Source of the DNA: JACKDW01 sp964621785
GTDB taxonomy: Bacteria; Myxococcota_A; Polyangia; Nannocystales; Nannocystaceae
Assembly (NCBI GenBank): GCA_964621785.1
Contig: CAZUPD010000023.1
Coordinates: 11,642 to 75,641, forward strand
Direction of reading: 5' to 3'
Length of the DNA: 64,000 nt
Made by a program: the position numbers and the translations under genes. Positions 25,792 through 34,898 of this stretch are shown here, piece by piece (the stretch's first letter is position 1; each line of letters opens with the position of its first letter). The notes beneath the pieces were generated by a model. The model was not told where the DNA came from. It saw only the letters and a program-made list of their open reading frames with translations, and did no database searches.

Positions 25792-27105
25792 ATGGTCCGC
25801 ATTTCGCTTGTCGCTGTTGTGATACTCGCCGCGGGGTGTGATACCCCGAAGGCTCCGGACGCGCACGAGCCCGAAGCCCCGGCGAACGTTGCGTCCCACG
25901 CGAGCGTCGAGCCGCCCGTCGAACAACCCGTCGAGCCAGCGGTCCATGGACGGGTACGGATGATCGATGGCCAGCGTGTTGTCAATCTGTGGGGCAATGC
26001 CGAACAGCGGGGGTATGCCCACGGCTATCTGTTGCGGACCGAGATCATCGATGTCGTCGAGGGCTACGTATTCGAGGCCCTCGACCCCAAGTTGTTTGCC
26101 AGCTTGGCACCCGTCTATGCCGCCAATGCCCATATCGATGACAGTCTGCGACTCGAGGCCAAGGCCATGGTCGCTGGTATGCGCAGTGCCGGTGGGGTCG
26201 AAATCGCGGGGCTCAGCCGCGAGCTGACAGCCGCCGATATCCTGTTGATGAATGCCATGACCGACCTCGTTGCCGTCGGTTGCTCTTCGGTGTCGGCTTG
26301 GGGGCGAGCGACGGCCGACGACCCCGAACTCGCCGGTGCTTTGGCGGTGGTTCGCAACCTCGACTGGACGGCGAACGAGGCCCTGCTGCGCAGCCAGACG
26401 GTGATGGTGTTTGACCCGCAAGAGTCCGATCAACAGCCGCTGGTCTCCATCGGATTTGCCGGCTACCTCGGGTGTTTGTCGTGCATGAATGAAGCCGGCG
26501 TCACCACCCTGTTTAATATGGGCTACGGCAAAGGGGCAGGTTCGCGGCTGCAGGCGGCCAGCGGGTTTGCCCCGGCCAATCTCCTGCTGCGCACCGCGAT
26601 CCAGGCCCGGGATGTCGACGGTGACGGACAGGCGACGGCCCAAGATATTGTGCATACACTCAAATCCGCGACGCACATCGGCAGCTACATCGTCCATGTG
26701 TTGGAGCCACCCCAACAGGCCGCGGCACGGGGGGCACAACCGGCACAGGTGGCCGAGGTCGAGGCCGCTGGGGTCGCGTTCCGAACCCCGGAGCAGGGGT
26801 CGAAGTTGGGTGGGGAGATGCTCGCCGCGACCAATCACCTGCGCGTCCGCCAGACGCCCCAGCCGGGCCGGCGCTACCGCGAGATCGAGCGCACCGCGAG
26901 CAAGGCGGGGCAGTCGGTCAACCGCGACGCGCTGTGGACGTTGGGCGAGCGGGTGCAGATTTCCGCGGATGTCGTGCACACACTGCTGTTTGTGCCCGAG
27001 CGTGGAGAGGTCCGCGTCAAGCTGCGGGCTCCGGGCAAGGCGATGGCCGACTCCCCCGGGCCGGTTGTCTATACATGGGATCAATTGATCGCACGTACGA
27101 ATTAA
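25792..27105 (+). CDS. C45/acyl-CoA:6-APA acyltransferase-like Ntn-hydrolase lipoprotein
   Basis: A 437-residue lipoprotein (lipobox ILAAGC). After a Pro/Glu-rich linker, residues ~55-420 resemble the C45 N-terminal-nucleophile hydrolase family: HGYLLRTEI, the likely nucleophile Cys in GCSSVSAWG, and VVRNLDW. These enzymes cleave or transfer amide-linked acyl groups, normally after self-cleavage before the Cys. An EF-hand-like loop, DVDGDGQATAQDI, lies near residue 285. TATACT is 6 bases before the ATG, so the start is probably leaderless. Confidence 0.75.
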   Translation: MVRISLVAVVILAAGCDTPKAPDAHEPEAPANVASHASVEPPVEQPVEPAVHGRVRMIDGQRVVNLWGNAEQRGYAHGYLLRTEIIDVVEGYVFEALDPKLFASLAPVYAANAHIDDSLRLEAKAMVAGMRSAGGVEIAGLSRELTAADILLMNAMTDLVAVGCSSVSAWGRATADDPELAGALAVVRNLDWTANEALLRSQTVMVFDPQESDQQPLVSIGFAGYLGCLSCMNEAGVTTLFNMGYGKGAGSRLQAASGFAPANLLLRTAIQARDVDGDGQATAQDIVHTLKSATHIGSYIVHVLEPPQQAAARGAQPAQVAEVEAAGVAFRTPEQGSKLGGEMLAATNHLRVRQTPQPGRRYREIERTASKAGQSVNRDALWTLGERVQISADVVHTLLFVPERGEVRVKLRAPGKAMADSPGPVVYTWDQLIARTN

Positions 27106-27150
27106 ATTTGCGTATGCAATCCGTGAACGGGGCTGACAGGTTATTCCCGC

Positions 27151-27311
27151 AGTTCGCGTGCGTGAAGTCTCAGGTTGTCGTCGAACGGATCGACATTTGA
27201 TGTCAGACGTCGCGGTATCTCGGACTTTTTTGTGTATGCACACGTACCAGACTCGTGCATCGGAGACACGCGGGATGTCCAGTTGCGTGTGCCAAGTCTC
27301 GGGTTGTCGTC
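27151..27311. repeat. Imperfect direct repeat upstream of 27352 gene
   Basis: A ~31-base segment at 27151-27182 recurs at 27281-27311. Both end AAGTCTC(A/G)GGTTGTCGTC. The copies are 130 bases apart in the gap before the next gene. They could be paired regulator sites or a local duplication. Confidence 0.6.
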
Positions 27312-27351
27312 CGGTTGACATCGGTTCTCGATCCTGCGCACACTCGCGGAG

Positions 27352-28089
27352 TTGCTTGCTCTTCGTTCACACTCGCAGCCGTGGATGGCGGCCGTCGTCG
27401 CGGGAGCCTTCGCAGTCTCCTCGGGTTCGGCTGCGGCATCGGATCGCCGCCCGGTCGCCGGTGATGTTCCGCTCTCGGTCCCCGGTGAGGGCGAAGCTCA
27501 ATTAACCGGCCCGGCGCCCGATCCAGAGGCCGCGCAGGCCGAGCAAAAGTCTGTCCCAAAGACCATCCCGACAAAAATAGATCCGGCGACCCAGGAGGTT
27601 GTCGCCGTGGCGGTGGGTCTCGGACCCCAGGCGCCGGGCAGTCGACCCGAGCGGGCGTTGGTCGACCGCCTCGAAGCCGGTGTTTCGGCCTCGACCCACC
27701 CCAAGGCAACGGTTCGGAGGTTCCGCGACGGCACTGGGACCGCGCGTCAAATCTGTCGCCAAAACCAGGTTGATCTCGTCATCGCGGTCGACTACCTGCC
27801 CGATCGTCCGCTGCCGACACTTCTCACCCACGACTGTCGGCTCGACCGTGCCCTCGGTGTGCGGGCCGGCGAGGCGGCCGGCGACCCCCAACTGGTGGGG
27901 GTATTGTGGGATGAACACCGGCAACTGGTCCGTGACGGTGTCAAGGAACGCCGGGCCATGAAATTGAATCCAAAGGTTCGGACAGGTTTGCTGGCGGGTG
28001 GTGCTATTGTCGTTCTCGGCACGGCCATTGGGGTGTTGATCGCCAATGGGTTGCGCAAGGACACAGTCGTACTCACCGTCGGGCCATGA
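27352..28089 (+). CDS. Membrane-anchored secreted protein, unknown
   Basis: A 245-residue protein. An N-terminal signal sequence (MAAVVAGAFAVSSGSAAA) is followed by a Pro-rich stretch, an alpha/beta domain with conserved-looking cysteines (RQICRQNQVDLVIAVDY and THDCRLDRA) and a C-terminal membrane segment at ~213-235. TTG 27352 is given; ATG 27385 is an alternative. It overlaps the next gene by ATGA, so the two are probably a functional pair. Confidence 0.6.
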   Translation: MLALRSHSQPWMAAVVAGAFAVSSGSAAASDRRPVAGDVPLSVPGEGEAQLTGPAPDPEAAQAEQKSVPKTIPTKIDPATQEVVAVAVGLGPQAPGSRPERALVDRLEAGVSASTHPKATVRRFRDGTGTARQICRQNQVDLVIAVDYLPDRPLPTLLTHDCRLDRALGVRAGEAAGDPQLVGVLWDEHRQLVRDGVKERRAMKLNPKVRTGLLAGGAIVVLGTAIGVLIANGLRKDTVVLTVGP

Positions 28090-29108
28090 AAACCACAACA
28101 ACAATTTTCCACAAGTTGGTGCACGCAGTGCTGGTGATCGCCACCGCGCTGATGTTGTGGTTGGGCGTAGCCCCGCAGGCGCGGGCCGAAGCAGGTGTGC
28201 CGACCGGTTGGGATGTCGAGCTGGCCAACCAGCGGATCCAAGTCGGTCCGGTGCTTTTAAAGTACGAGCCCGAGTTAGAGGAAGATGCCCGTGCCCTCGC
28301 CGAGGCGATCCCAGGCTACTGGTCGCGGATCGAGCAGGAGTTGGCGGGAGACCTCGAAGATCGGATGACAATCATTTTGGTCAACCACGCGGGCCGGATC
28401 GCCGAAACAACGGGTGTGCATCGCTGGGCCGCCGGGGTCGCCCACTCGCCGTCGGGCCAGATCATCGTTTCGCGGCATGCACCGGATGGTTCGCGCACCG
28501 AGCTGGGAAACTTGCTTAAGCATGAACTGGTCCATGTCGCTCTGTACCGCGCCGTCGGCAATCGTCCCCTACCGCGGTGGTTTCACGAGGGCGTGGCTGA
28601 GAGCTTTACCAACAACATCGACTTCGCCCGCTCGCGGACACTGGCAGCGGCGGTCTTTGGGCCGGGGGTGCCGCGGCTCGAGCAGATCGAGCGCGACTTT
28701 TACGAGGACGATGCCCTCGCCGCATCCGTTGCCTATGCAGCGACGCGCGACCTGGTCTCGTTCCTGCGCGCCCGCGACAACCAAGGTTCCGACTTCCGCC
28801 AGTTTCTCCACGAGATCCGCGAGGGGCACGGATTTGACGCCTCGTTCATCCGCGCCTTTGGACTGACACTCGAAGAACTCGACGCCGAGTGGCGCGCGGG
28901 GCTGTCGGGTCGGTTCGCATGGTTCCCGATCATCGGCAACGAGGGGCTGCCGCTGGCCTTGGTTTCTCCCCTGTTTGTGGTTGCGTTGTGGCGCCGGCGC
29001 AAGCGCTTCCGCGAGGGGCTAGAGCGGCTCGAGCGCGAGGAAAACCAGACGCGCAACGGAAGGTTTGGCCGCTACCACGGCGGGTACGCAGGCCCTGTGC
29101 GGGCCTGA
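28086..29108 (+). CDS. Gluzincin-type (peptidase MA-like) membrane metalloprotease
   Basis: A 340-residue protein with a signal peptide and a central peptidase domain. The zinc motif is LKHELVHVAL (HExxH) with the downstream ligand Glu in WFHEGVAES. A C-terminal membrane segment at ~285-303 is followed by a basic cytoplasmic tail. The catalytic domain is probably periplasmic. The start overlaps the preceding stop (ATGA). Confidence 0.8.
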   Translation: MKTTTTIFHKLVHAVLVIATALMLWLGVAPQARAEAGVPTGWDVELANQRIQVGPVLLKYEPELEEDARALAEAIPGYWSRIEQELAGDLEDRMTIILVNHAGRIAETTGVHRWAAGVAHSPSGQIIVSRHAPDGSRTELGNLLKHELVHVALYRAVGNRPLPRWFHEGVAESFTNNIDFARSRTLAAAVFGPGVPRLEQIERDFYEDDALAASVAYAATRDLVSFLRARDNQGSDFRQFLHEIREGHGFDASFIRAFGLTLEELDAEWRAGLSGRFAWFPIIGNEGLPLALVSPLFVVALWRRRKRFREGLERLEREENQTRNGRFGRYHGGYAGPVRA

Positions 29109-29170
29109 ACGCCTTCCTCGTCAATGTGTATGCACTGGTGCGCAAAATGTGTCGGCAACGCGAGGTTCCA

Positions 29171-29191
29171 CCGAGCGGCAGTTTTGCTCGG
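29171..29191. terminator. Possible weak terminator hairpin
   Basis: CCGAGC and GCTCGG pair around a 9-base loop in the short gap between the convergent protease and rsmD genes. There is no U-tract, so it is a weak candidate. Confidence 0.3.
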
Positions 29192-29197
29192 TTGGGC

Positions 29198-29818
29198 TCA
29201 ACCAACAACCGTGAGCACATCGATTTGCGTTTGGCCGTAGCTACGCGTCCGCACCAGGTCGAGCCCCGGGGGTCGTTGGAGCTCGGGGGCACGCCCGCGA
29301 AAACATGCATATTCACGGACGATGACGGCGTCATTGTCGAGCCAGTTACCCGCGACGAGCGAGGCCAACACCTCACCTGTGAGTCGGTCGTCAAACGCAG
29401 CAGTACGCGGGTCGGGGGTGGCATACGGAGGATCTAAAAACACCAATCCAAAGGGCCCTGCGAGCGGAGGCTTGGCAGGTGAACGCAGGAATTTGCAGGC
29501 GTCGCCGACCCAGACCCGCGCAACCGATGCGAGGTCGAGGTGGTTGAGTTGGGCTTTCAAATGCTGGGCAACTTTGGGCTGGCGCTCCAGGGCCACACCA
29601 AAACTCGCACCCCGACTCAAAGCTTCGATCATCAACGCTCCAGTGCCGGCAAATACATCGAGGACGCGACGCCCAACGATCACGCCCCCGGGGCGACTGT
29701 TGGCGAGTGAGTCAAACACAGCCTCACGCACACGGGCACCGGTGGGCCGAACCCCAGAGATCGCGCTGGGCAATGGGCGGAGTTTCCGGCCGCGAAGGGT
29801 TCCGCTGGAGATACGCAC
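29198..29818 (-). CDS. rsmD: 16S rRNA (guanine(966)-N2)-methyltransferase
   Basis: A 206-residue SAM-dependent methyltransferase. SGTLRGRKL at the N-terminus, SAM motif VLDVFAGTGALMIEALSRGA and catalytic motif DPPY match RsmD, which methylates G966 of 16S rRNA in the 30S subunit. GTG 29818 is chosen because TATATC lies 6 bases upstream, and the family normally starts at this point. The ORF extension to 29974 is ignored. Confidence 0.9.
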   Translation of the reverse strand: MRISSGTLRGRKLRPLPSAISGVRPTGARVREAVFDSLANSRPGGVIVGRRVLDVFAGTGALMIEALSRGASFGVALERQPKVAQHLKAQLNHLDLASVARVWVGDACKFLRSPAKPPLAGPFGLVFLDPPYATPDPRTAAFDDRLTGEVLASLVAGNWLDNDAVIVREYACFRGRAPELQRPPGLDLVRTRSYGQTQIDVLTVVG

Positions 29819-30096
29819 GTTCGAGATATAGCACGGGCCGTCGAGCGCGCGTCGTCGATTTTGAGTCACGACAATAACAATGTCTATACATCGATGGCCT
29901 CCCGAGGCCACACAGAATAGCGGTAGGTTGCGGGCGAACCCTAGCGAGTATATGCATTTGCAACCGAAACCCAACCCCGAATGGGGCCAGCGCGCTCGCG
30001 TACCGGTTGCACTGGTGGCGCAACGCTTCTTCGGGCAAACACGCGGGGTCTCGCGTGTCGGCGGGCCAGGAGATTACCCAACATTCGCGCGGGCCT

Positions 30097-31854
30097 ATGC
30101 ACGGTGTCGATACACCGAACAACTCGAGCTTGACGCCATCGACTACAGGTGCTCCCATACCGCCCGTGCATGCCTCTGCCGAGCAACCTCCCCTGATCGC
30201 GGCTGAAGACATTTGGACCCTCCTCGACCGCGGCGAGGTCGACTGGTCGCCCCAGACCCGCAGCGCCGTCGCCGGGAGCGGACTTGTGTTTATCTGCCTG
30301 CGCGCGGGCGGTCGTGCCCTCGGTCAGGGCTGGGGCGAGGACGCCCTGGGAATCTATGCCCTCAACAGCGCCCTCGAAGCGGCGAAAAAAGATGTGGGTA
30401 CACCAAAAAGCCCGGTCGATACCGTCGAAATTTTTGTGTGTACAGACAAATCACCGGTCGACCTTCACGACCAAGCGGGCCTGCGCCGGTTGTTGGCCAA
30501 CAAGCATCGCGGTGTTGTCGGGATCTCCGTAGCGACTTCCGCAGGGGTGGCCCGTGTCAGTCCGACGTCGGTCATCGCGACCAACCGCAAACACGAAAAG
30601 GTGCTGTTGCTGTGTCGTCAGCAGCTACAACTGACCGAGCATGACCTGCTTCGCAGCGCCCAAATTTCGACCCTCGGCGGGTTTCAACAATTGGTCGTGC
30701 GCACACCCCAGCCGCGGAGTATCGCCCTGTTGCGGGCCAAGCCGTGGGTGCCACCCGAGGCGGTGACACGCGAGCGGATCGTTGCATTTGAGCGGGAACT
30801 CGGCGACTTCTTGGCCCACAGTGTGCAGCCCGACGGGCGGATGCAATACATCTATTACCCCAGTCGCGGCCAGGAGGACACCACGCGCAACAACATGATT
30901 CGCCAGTGGATGGCGACCCTGGCCCTGATTCGAACTGGAGTGTTTCGCGGTGATAAAAATTTCTTTCGCTTGGCCGAGGACAACCTCCGCTACAACATCC
31001 GCACTTTTTACCACGCGGCTGGGAATGTCGGGGCGATCGAGTATCGCAACAAGGTCAAGCTCGGCGCGGTGGCCCTCGCGGCGATGTCGGTTCGGGAGCA
31101 CCCGCGGCGAAAACGGTTCAAACGCGTCGAGCCCAAACTGTGGGCAATGATCGACTACCTGTGGCGAGAGACAGGTGAGTTTCGAACGTTTTTCAAACCG
31201 GCCGATCGCAACGATGTGCAAAACTTCTATCCCGGGGAGGCCCTGCTCGCATGGGCCGAGCGCTGGCTCGAGACCAAGGACCATGGGCTGCATACCCGGT
31301 TTATGAAGTCGTTTGCCTATTACCGAGACTGGCACCGGGCACAGAAAAATCCGGCGTTTACTCCCTGGCACACCCAAGCCTACTACCTCGTTTGGGAACA
31401 GACGCGGGATACTGAGTTGCGAGACTTTGTGTTCGAGATGAACGATTGGCTGTTGGCGATGCAACAGTGGGACAATCTCGAGTACCCGGATATGCAAGGG
31501 AGGTTTCACGACCCGCAACACCCGGAGTACGGACCACCCCACGCATCATCGACCGGTGTGTATATGGAGGGCCTGATCGATGCGTTTCAAATGGCCCGAG
31601 CCTTGGGCGAACATGAGCGTATGTACAAATACCGTCGGGCGATGTTACGAGGACTCCGGAGCTCGCTTCAGCTGTGTTTTACCGATGATCTACATATGTT
31701 TTATGTCCGCAAGCGCAAGCGACTGCGCGGCGGGCTGCGTACGACGATCTACGACAATGTCGTGCGAGTCGATAATGTGCAGCACGTGCAGCTGGCGGTG
31801 ATGAAGATTTTGGCGGTGTTTACCGACGAGGACTGGGCGGCTGGGGTGGAGTAG
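30097..31854 (+). CDS. AMMECR1-like N-domain plus alpha/alpha-toroid protein
   Basis: A 585-residue cytoplasmic protein. Residues ~40-210 form an alpha/beta domain that may be AMMECR1-like (GLVFICLRAGGRALGQGWG and later IGISVATSAG-type strands; weak). Residues ~230-570 are a helix-rich (alpha/alpha)-toroid region with repeated aromatic pairs (QYIYYP, FYPGEALLAWAERWL, WHTQAYYLVWEQ, GVYMEGLIDAF), as in lanthionine-synthetase-like or glycoside-hydrolase toroids. ATG 30097 is used; the frame stays open to TTG 30007. Similar two-part proteins may act on polysaccharide or modified proteins. The function is unknown. Confidence 0.55.
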   Translation: MHGVDTPNNSSLTPSTTGAPIPPVHASAEQPPLIAAEDIWTLLDRGEVDWSPQTRSAVAGSGLVFICLRAGGRALGQGWGEDALGIYALNSALEAAKKDVGTPKSPVDTVEIFVCTDKSPVDLHDQAGLRRLLANKHRGVVGISVATSAGVARVSPTSVIATNRKHEKVLLLCRQQLQLTEHDLLRSAQISTLGGFQQLVVRTPQPRSIALLRAKPWVPPEAVTRERIVAFERELGDFLAHSVQPDGRMQYIYYPSRGQEDTTRNNMIRQWMATLALIRTGVFRGDKNFFRLAEDNLRYNIRTFYHAAGNVGAIEYRNKVKLGAVALAAMSVREHPRRKRFKRVEPKLWAMIDYLWRETGEFRTFFKPADRNDVQNFYPGEALLAWAERWLETKDHGLHTRFMKSFAYYRDWHRAQKNPAFTPWHTQAYYLVWEQTRDTELRDFVFEMNDWLLAMQQWDNLEYPDMQGRFHDPQHPEYGPPHASSTGVYMEGLIDAFQMARALGEHERMYKYRRAMLRGLRSSLQLCFTDDLHMFYVRKRKRLRGGLRTTIYDNVVRVDNVQHVQLAVMKILAVFTDEDWAAGVE

Positions 31855-31882
31855 GCACCCGCCAACGCGACGCCCGGCAAAA

Positions 31883-32962
31883 TCAGTCGCGCGTCACGTG
31901 TAGACCGGACCGCTGTGCATGGCGGGCCAGCCCGAACTCGCACAGCCGGGTGATCAGCTCCGTGTACGAAATCCCCGCGTGCCCGATCAGTTTGGGGTAC
32001 ATCGAAATACTGGTAAATCCCGGCATCGTGTTGACCTCGTTGAGGTAGGGGACCCAGGTTCCGCGTTCGACTAGAAAGTCGATCCTTGCCAGCCCGGAGC
32101 AGCCGCAGGCTCGGAATGCTTGTAGACTCAACTTTTTGAGGTCCTCGACCACCTGTGCGGGGAGCTCGGCCGGGATTTCGAGTCCTGCGGTGTCGTCGAT
32201 GTACTTGGTCTCGTAGTCGTACCACCCGCCCGGCGGGAGCACGATTTCACCAGGGGCACTCACGATGGTTTCCGGGCCGCCGTCGCCGAGGACTGCGAGC
32301 TCGACCTCGCGGGCGTCGATCGCTTTTTCGATCACGATTTTTGGGTCGTAGCGGGCGGCGAGTTCGACTGCGGACGTGAGTGCCTGTGCATGTTTCGCTT
32401 TGGAAATGCCGACGGAGCTGCCTTGGTTGGCGGGTTTGACAAAGCACGGATAGCCGAGTGTTTCACCGACCGATTCGCGCAGCCGTGCGATGGCAGTTGG
32501 CATCGTGCGGGCGTCAAACTCGATCCACGGGACTTGCGGCACCTTTGGATCGAGGTGGTGCAACAGGTGTTTGCTGACCGCCTTGTCCATGCACAGCGCC
32601 GAGCCGAGGACGCCTGAGCCGACGTAGGCGAGGCCGAGGACTTCGAGCAGGCCTTGGAATGTGCCGTCCTCGCCGTAGGGTCCATGGAGGATGGGGAATA
32701 CGATATCGGCGGCGAGCTTGCGGATGTCGGTGACTTCGGTTCCCGATTGGATGATGGCAGCGAGGCGTTCGGGCGAAGCTTCGGCGGCGGTCGGGCAGGG
32801 GCCGGTCACCCAGGTGCCGTCGCGGCGGATCCCGAGTAGGGCGATGCGAAAGCGGTTGCGGTCAGCTGCCTGCAACACCGAGGTCGCGCTGCGCAACGAG
32901 ACTTCGTGCTCCGAACTGCGGCCACCGAATACGAGGAGGAGGGTACGAAGATTTGTATGCAT
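31883..32962 (-). CDS. ddl: D-alanine--D-alanine ligase
   Basis: A 359-residue ATP-grasp enzyme. VFGGRSSEHEVSL at the start, HGPYGEDGTFQGLLE, DKAVSKHLL, FVKPANQGSSVGISK and the metal-binding YLNEVNTMPGFTSISMYPKL are diagnostic of Ddl, which makes the D-Ala-D-Ala dipeptide for peptidoglycan. ATG 32962 lies inside the palindrome TGCATATGCA (32958-32967), so that motif covers the start codon. GTG 32968 is an in-frame alternative. Confidence 0.93.
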   Translation of the reverse strand: MHTNLRTLLLVFGGRSSEHEVSLRSATSVLQAADRNRFRIALLGIRRDGTWVTGPCPTAAEASPERLAAIIQSGTEVTDIRKLAADIVFPILHGPYGEDGTFQGLLEVLGLAYVGSGVLGSALCMDKAVSKHLLHHLDPKVPQVPWIEFDARTMPTAIARLRESVGETLGYPCFVKPANQGSSVGISKAKHAQALTSAVELAARYDPKIVIEKAIDAREVELAVLGDGGPETIVSAPGEIVLPPGGWYDYETKYIDDTAGLEIPAELPAQVVEDLKKLSLQAFRACGCSGLARIDFLVERGTWVPYLNEVNTMPGFTSISMYPKLIGHAGISYTELITRLCEFGLARHAQRSGLHVTRD

Positions 32963-33147
32963 ATGCACTTGTTCGGACAGCGATGTCCGATTGTTGGCAA
33001 TCTCGCTACGCCCGAGTTGTCCCGGTGATTCGCACCGGACGCTCGGTGTGCCCCAAATGCCCCACCGAAAGCTCGAGGCGAGGCTTGAAAGGTGCGGAGC
33101 CATGAACGTCGAGGTGTGACGTCCAATGGCTGCGTGCATTTTCAATG

Positions 33148-33267
33148 CTAGTTTTTGGCGCGTTCGGCCCGAACTTCGGCGGCGCGACGACGCAGGCGAG
33201 CTTTGAGCTTGAGCTGGCGACGGCGGCGACGCATTTTGGGGGTTCGGCGGTTATCGAGTTTTCCCAT
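33148..33267 (-). CDS. AURKAIP1/COX24-like small ribosomal protein (bS22/mS38-type), 39 aa
   Basis: A 39-residue very basic peptide starting MGKLDNRRTPKMRRRRRQLK and ending RAERAKN, too short for most ORF calls. MGK-x-NRRTPKMRRRRR followed by Arg/Lys/Ala-rich helix matches the bacterial AURKAIP1/COX24-domain proteins, relatives of mitochondrial mS38 and actinobacterial bS22, which bind the small ribosomal subunit. Every codon is consistent with the G+C-rich usage of its neighbours. There is no obvious Shine-Dalgarno. It lies between ddl and serS. Confidence 0.75.
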   Translation of the reverse strand: MGKLDNRRTPKMRRRRRQLKLKARLRRRAAEVRAERAKN

Positions 33268-33533
33268 GGATCTATCTCGCTTTGGCTGAGGCCGCGGCTA
33301 GCGGCGGTGACTGGCGGGCGAGGATGGACGACGTCCCTCCGCAGGTCAAGTCGTGGCGGGGCAACTTTCTTCGGTGTGCGTCCGATGCCAAAGCTCCACA
33401 CCGATGCATCTGTGGTGATGATTCGCGATGCCGCGACGAGCTCAAACTGCGTGAGCTGGCACAAGAGCTCGGGATTCGGTCAGAGCTGTTCGCCGCATGG
33501 CAGACGCGATCGACGAGCTAAAAGTCCGGGGCC

Positions 33534-34880
33534 ATGCTCGACATCAAGGTATTGCGCGACTCGCCCGAGACCGTCTGCGACAACCTCGCCAAGCGGAGGG
33601 TTGTGATCTTTGAAGATCTCGATCTCAACACCGCTGATTGGGCCTCGCAAACGACCGCGCGGCTGCGTCAGCTCGACCAGGATTTTCTCGACCTGCTGCA
33701 CCAACAGGAGCAGTTGCGGCGCCAGCAAAACGAGAACTCGGCGGCGATGCGCAAGGTCGGTAAGTTGCCCAAGGACGAGCAGGCCGAGGCTCGCAAGCCG
33801 TTGATCGCGGCAGGCCGGGAGCTTCGTGATCGCGAAAAACAACTCGCCGATGCGGCAGCCGCGGCCCAAGCCGCCCGTGATGAGGCCTGGGGACACGTGC
33901 CCAACCTGACCCATCCCGCTGTCCCGACCGGGCATCTCGACAGCGACCACCTCGAACTTCGTCGCGTCGGTAGCCCGCGGGATTTCGCCAGCGAAGGGTT
34001 TGAGCCCAAGGACCACCTCGACCTCGGCGAGGCCCGCGACTGGATCGACTTTGCCGCGGGTGCGCGGGTGGCTGGGCAAAAGTGGTACTACCTCAAAAAC
34101 GAGATGGTGCTGCTCGACCTCGCCCTGCAGCACTACGCCCTCGGGGTCGCGCGCAAACATGGCTTTCGCCTGCACATCACCCCCGACCTTGCGCGTCAGG
34201 ACATCCTCGCCGGACTCGGCTTCAACCCGCGGGGCGAGTCGACCCAGGTCTACAGCATCGAGAATTCCGACCTGTGCCTGGTCGGCACGGCGGAGATCAC
34301 CCTGGGCGGGATGTTGGCCGACAGCATTCTGCCCGAAGAAGACCTGCCGGTGCTCGTCGCCGGTCTGTCCCACTGCTTCCGCACCGAGGCGGGGGCGGCC
34401 GGGCAGGAGTCTCGCGGACTGTATCGCGTGCACCAGTTTACCAAGGTTGAACTATTTGCATTTACAACACCGAGCCAGAGCGAGGCGATGCACGAGCGCC
34501 TGTTGGCGATCGAGGAGGAGATTTTCACCGGGTTGGAGATCCCCTATCGCGTCATCGATATCGCCAGCGGCGACCTCGGTGGCCCGGCCTATCGCAAGTA
34601 CGACCTCGAGGCCTGGATGCCCGGACGCGGGTGCTACGGCGAGATTACAAGCACGAGTAATTGCACCGACTACCAGGCGCGGCGGCTCAAGATCCGCTAC
34701 CGCCCCGAATCGGTCGACGGCAAAAAGCAAAAGCCGCGGTACTGTCATATGCTCAATGGGACAGCCGTGGCCTGTTCACGTGCCCTGGTTGCGATCCTCG
34801 AAAATCACCAACGGCCAGACGGCAGCGTTCGGATCCCAGAGGTGCTGGTACCGTGGGTCGGGGCAGATGTGATCGGCTGA
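33534..34880 (+). CDS. serS: Seryl-tRNA synthetase
   Basis: A 448-residue class II aminoacyl-tRNA synthetase. The N-terminal coiled-coil arm (residues ~30-105) binds tRNA-Ser. Motif 2 is FRTEAGAAGQESRGLYRVHQF, motif 3 is GTAVACSRALVAILE, and STSNCTDYQARR is typical. It attaches serine to tRNA-Ser. The N-terminal arm is slightly long. The palindrome TGCATTTACA at 34457 encodes part of LFAFTT. Confidence 0.95.
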   Translation: MLDIKVLRDSPETVCDNLAKRRVVIFEDLDLNTADWASQTTARLRQLDQDFLDLLHQQEQLRRQQNENSAAMRKVGKLPKDEQAEARKPLIAAGRELRDREKQLADAAAAAQAARDEAWGHVPNLTHPAVPTGHLDSDHLELRRVGSPRDFASEGFEPKDHLDLGEARDWIDFAAGARVAGQKWYYLKNEMVLLDLALQHYALGVARKHGFRLHITPDLARQDILAGLGFNPRGESTQVYSIENSDLCLVGTAEITLGGMLADSILPEEDLPVLVAGLSHCFRTEAGAAGQESRGLYRVHQFTKVELFAFTTPSQSEAMHERLLAIEEEIFTGLEIPYRVIDIASGDLGGPAYRKYDLEAWMPGRGCYGEITSTSNCTDYQARRLKIRYRPESVDGKKQKPRYCHMLNGTAVACSRALVAILENHQRPDGSVRIPEVLVPWVGADVIG

Positions 34881-34898
34881 GGTCGGGAGCGCCGTGGT

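Noticed and set aside
25432..27321. Very long (629-codon) minus-strand ORF
   Set aside because: It lies opposite cydB and the Ntn-hydrolase lipoprotein, both with clear motifs. It is a by-product of high G+C and lacks any recognisable fold.
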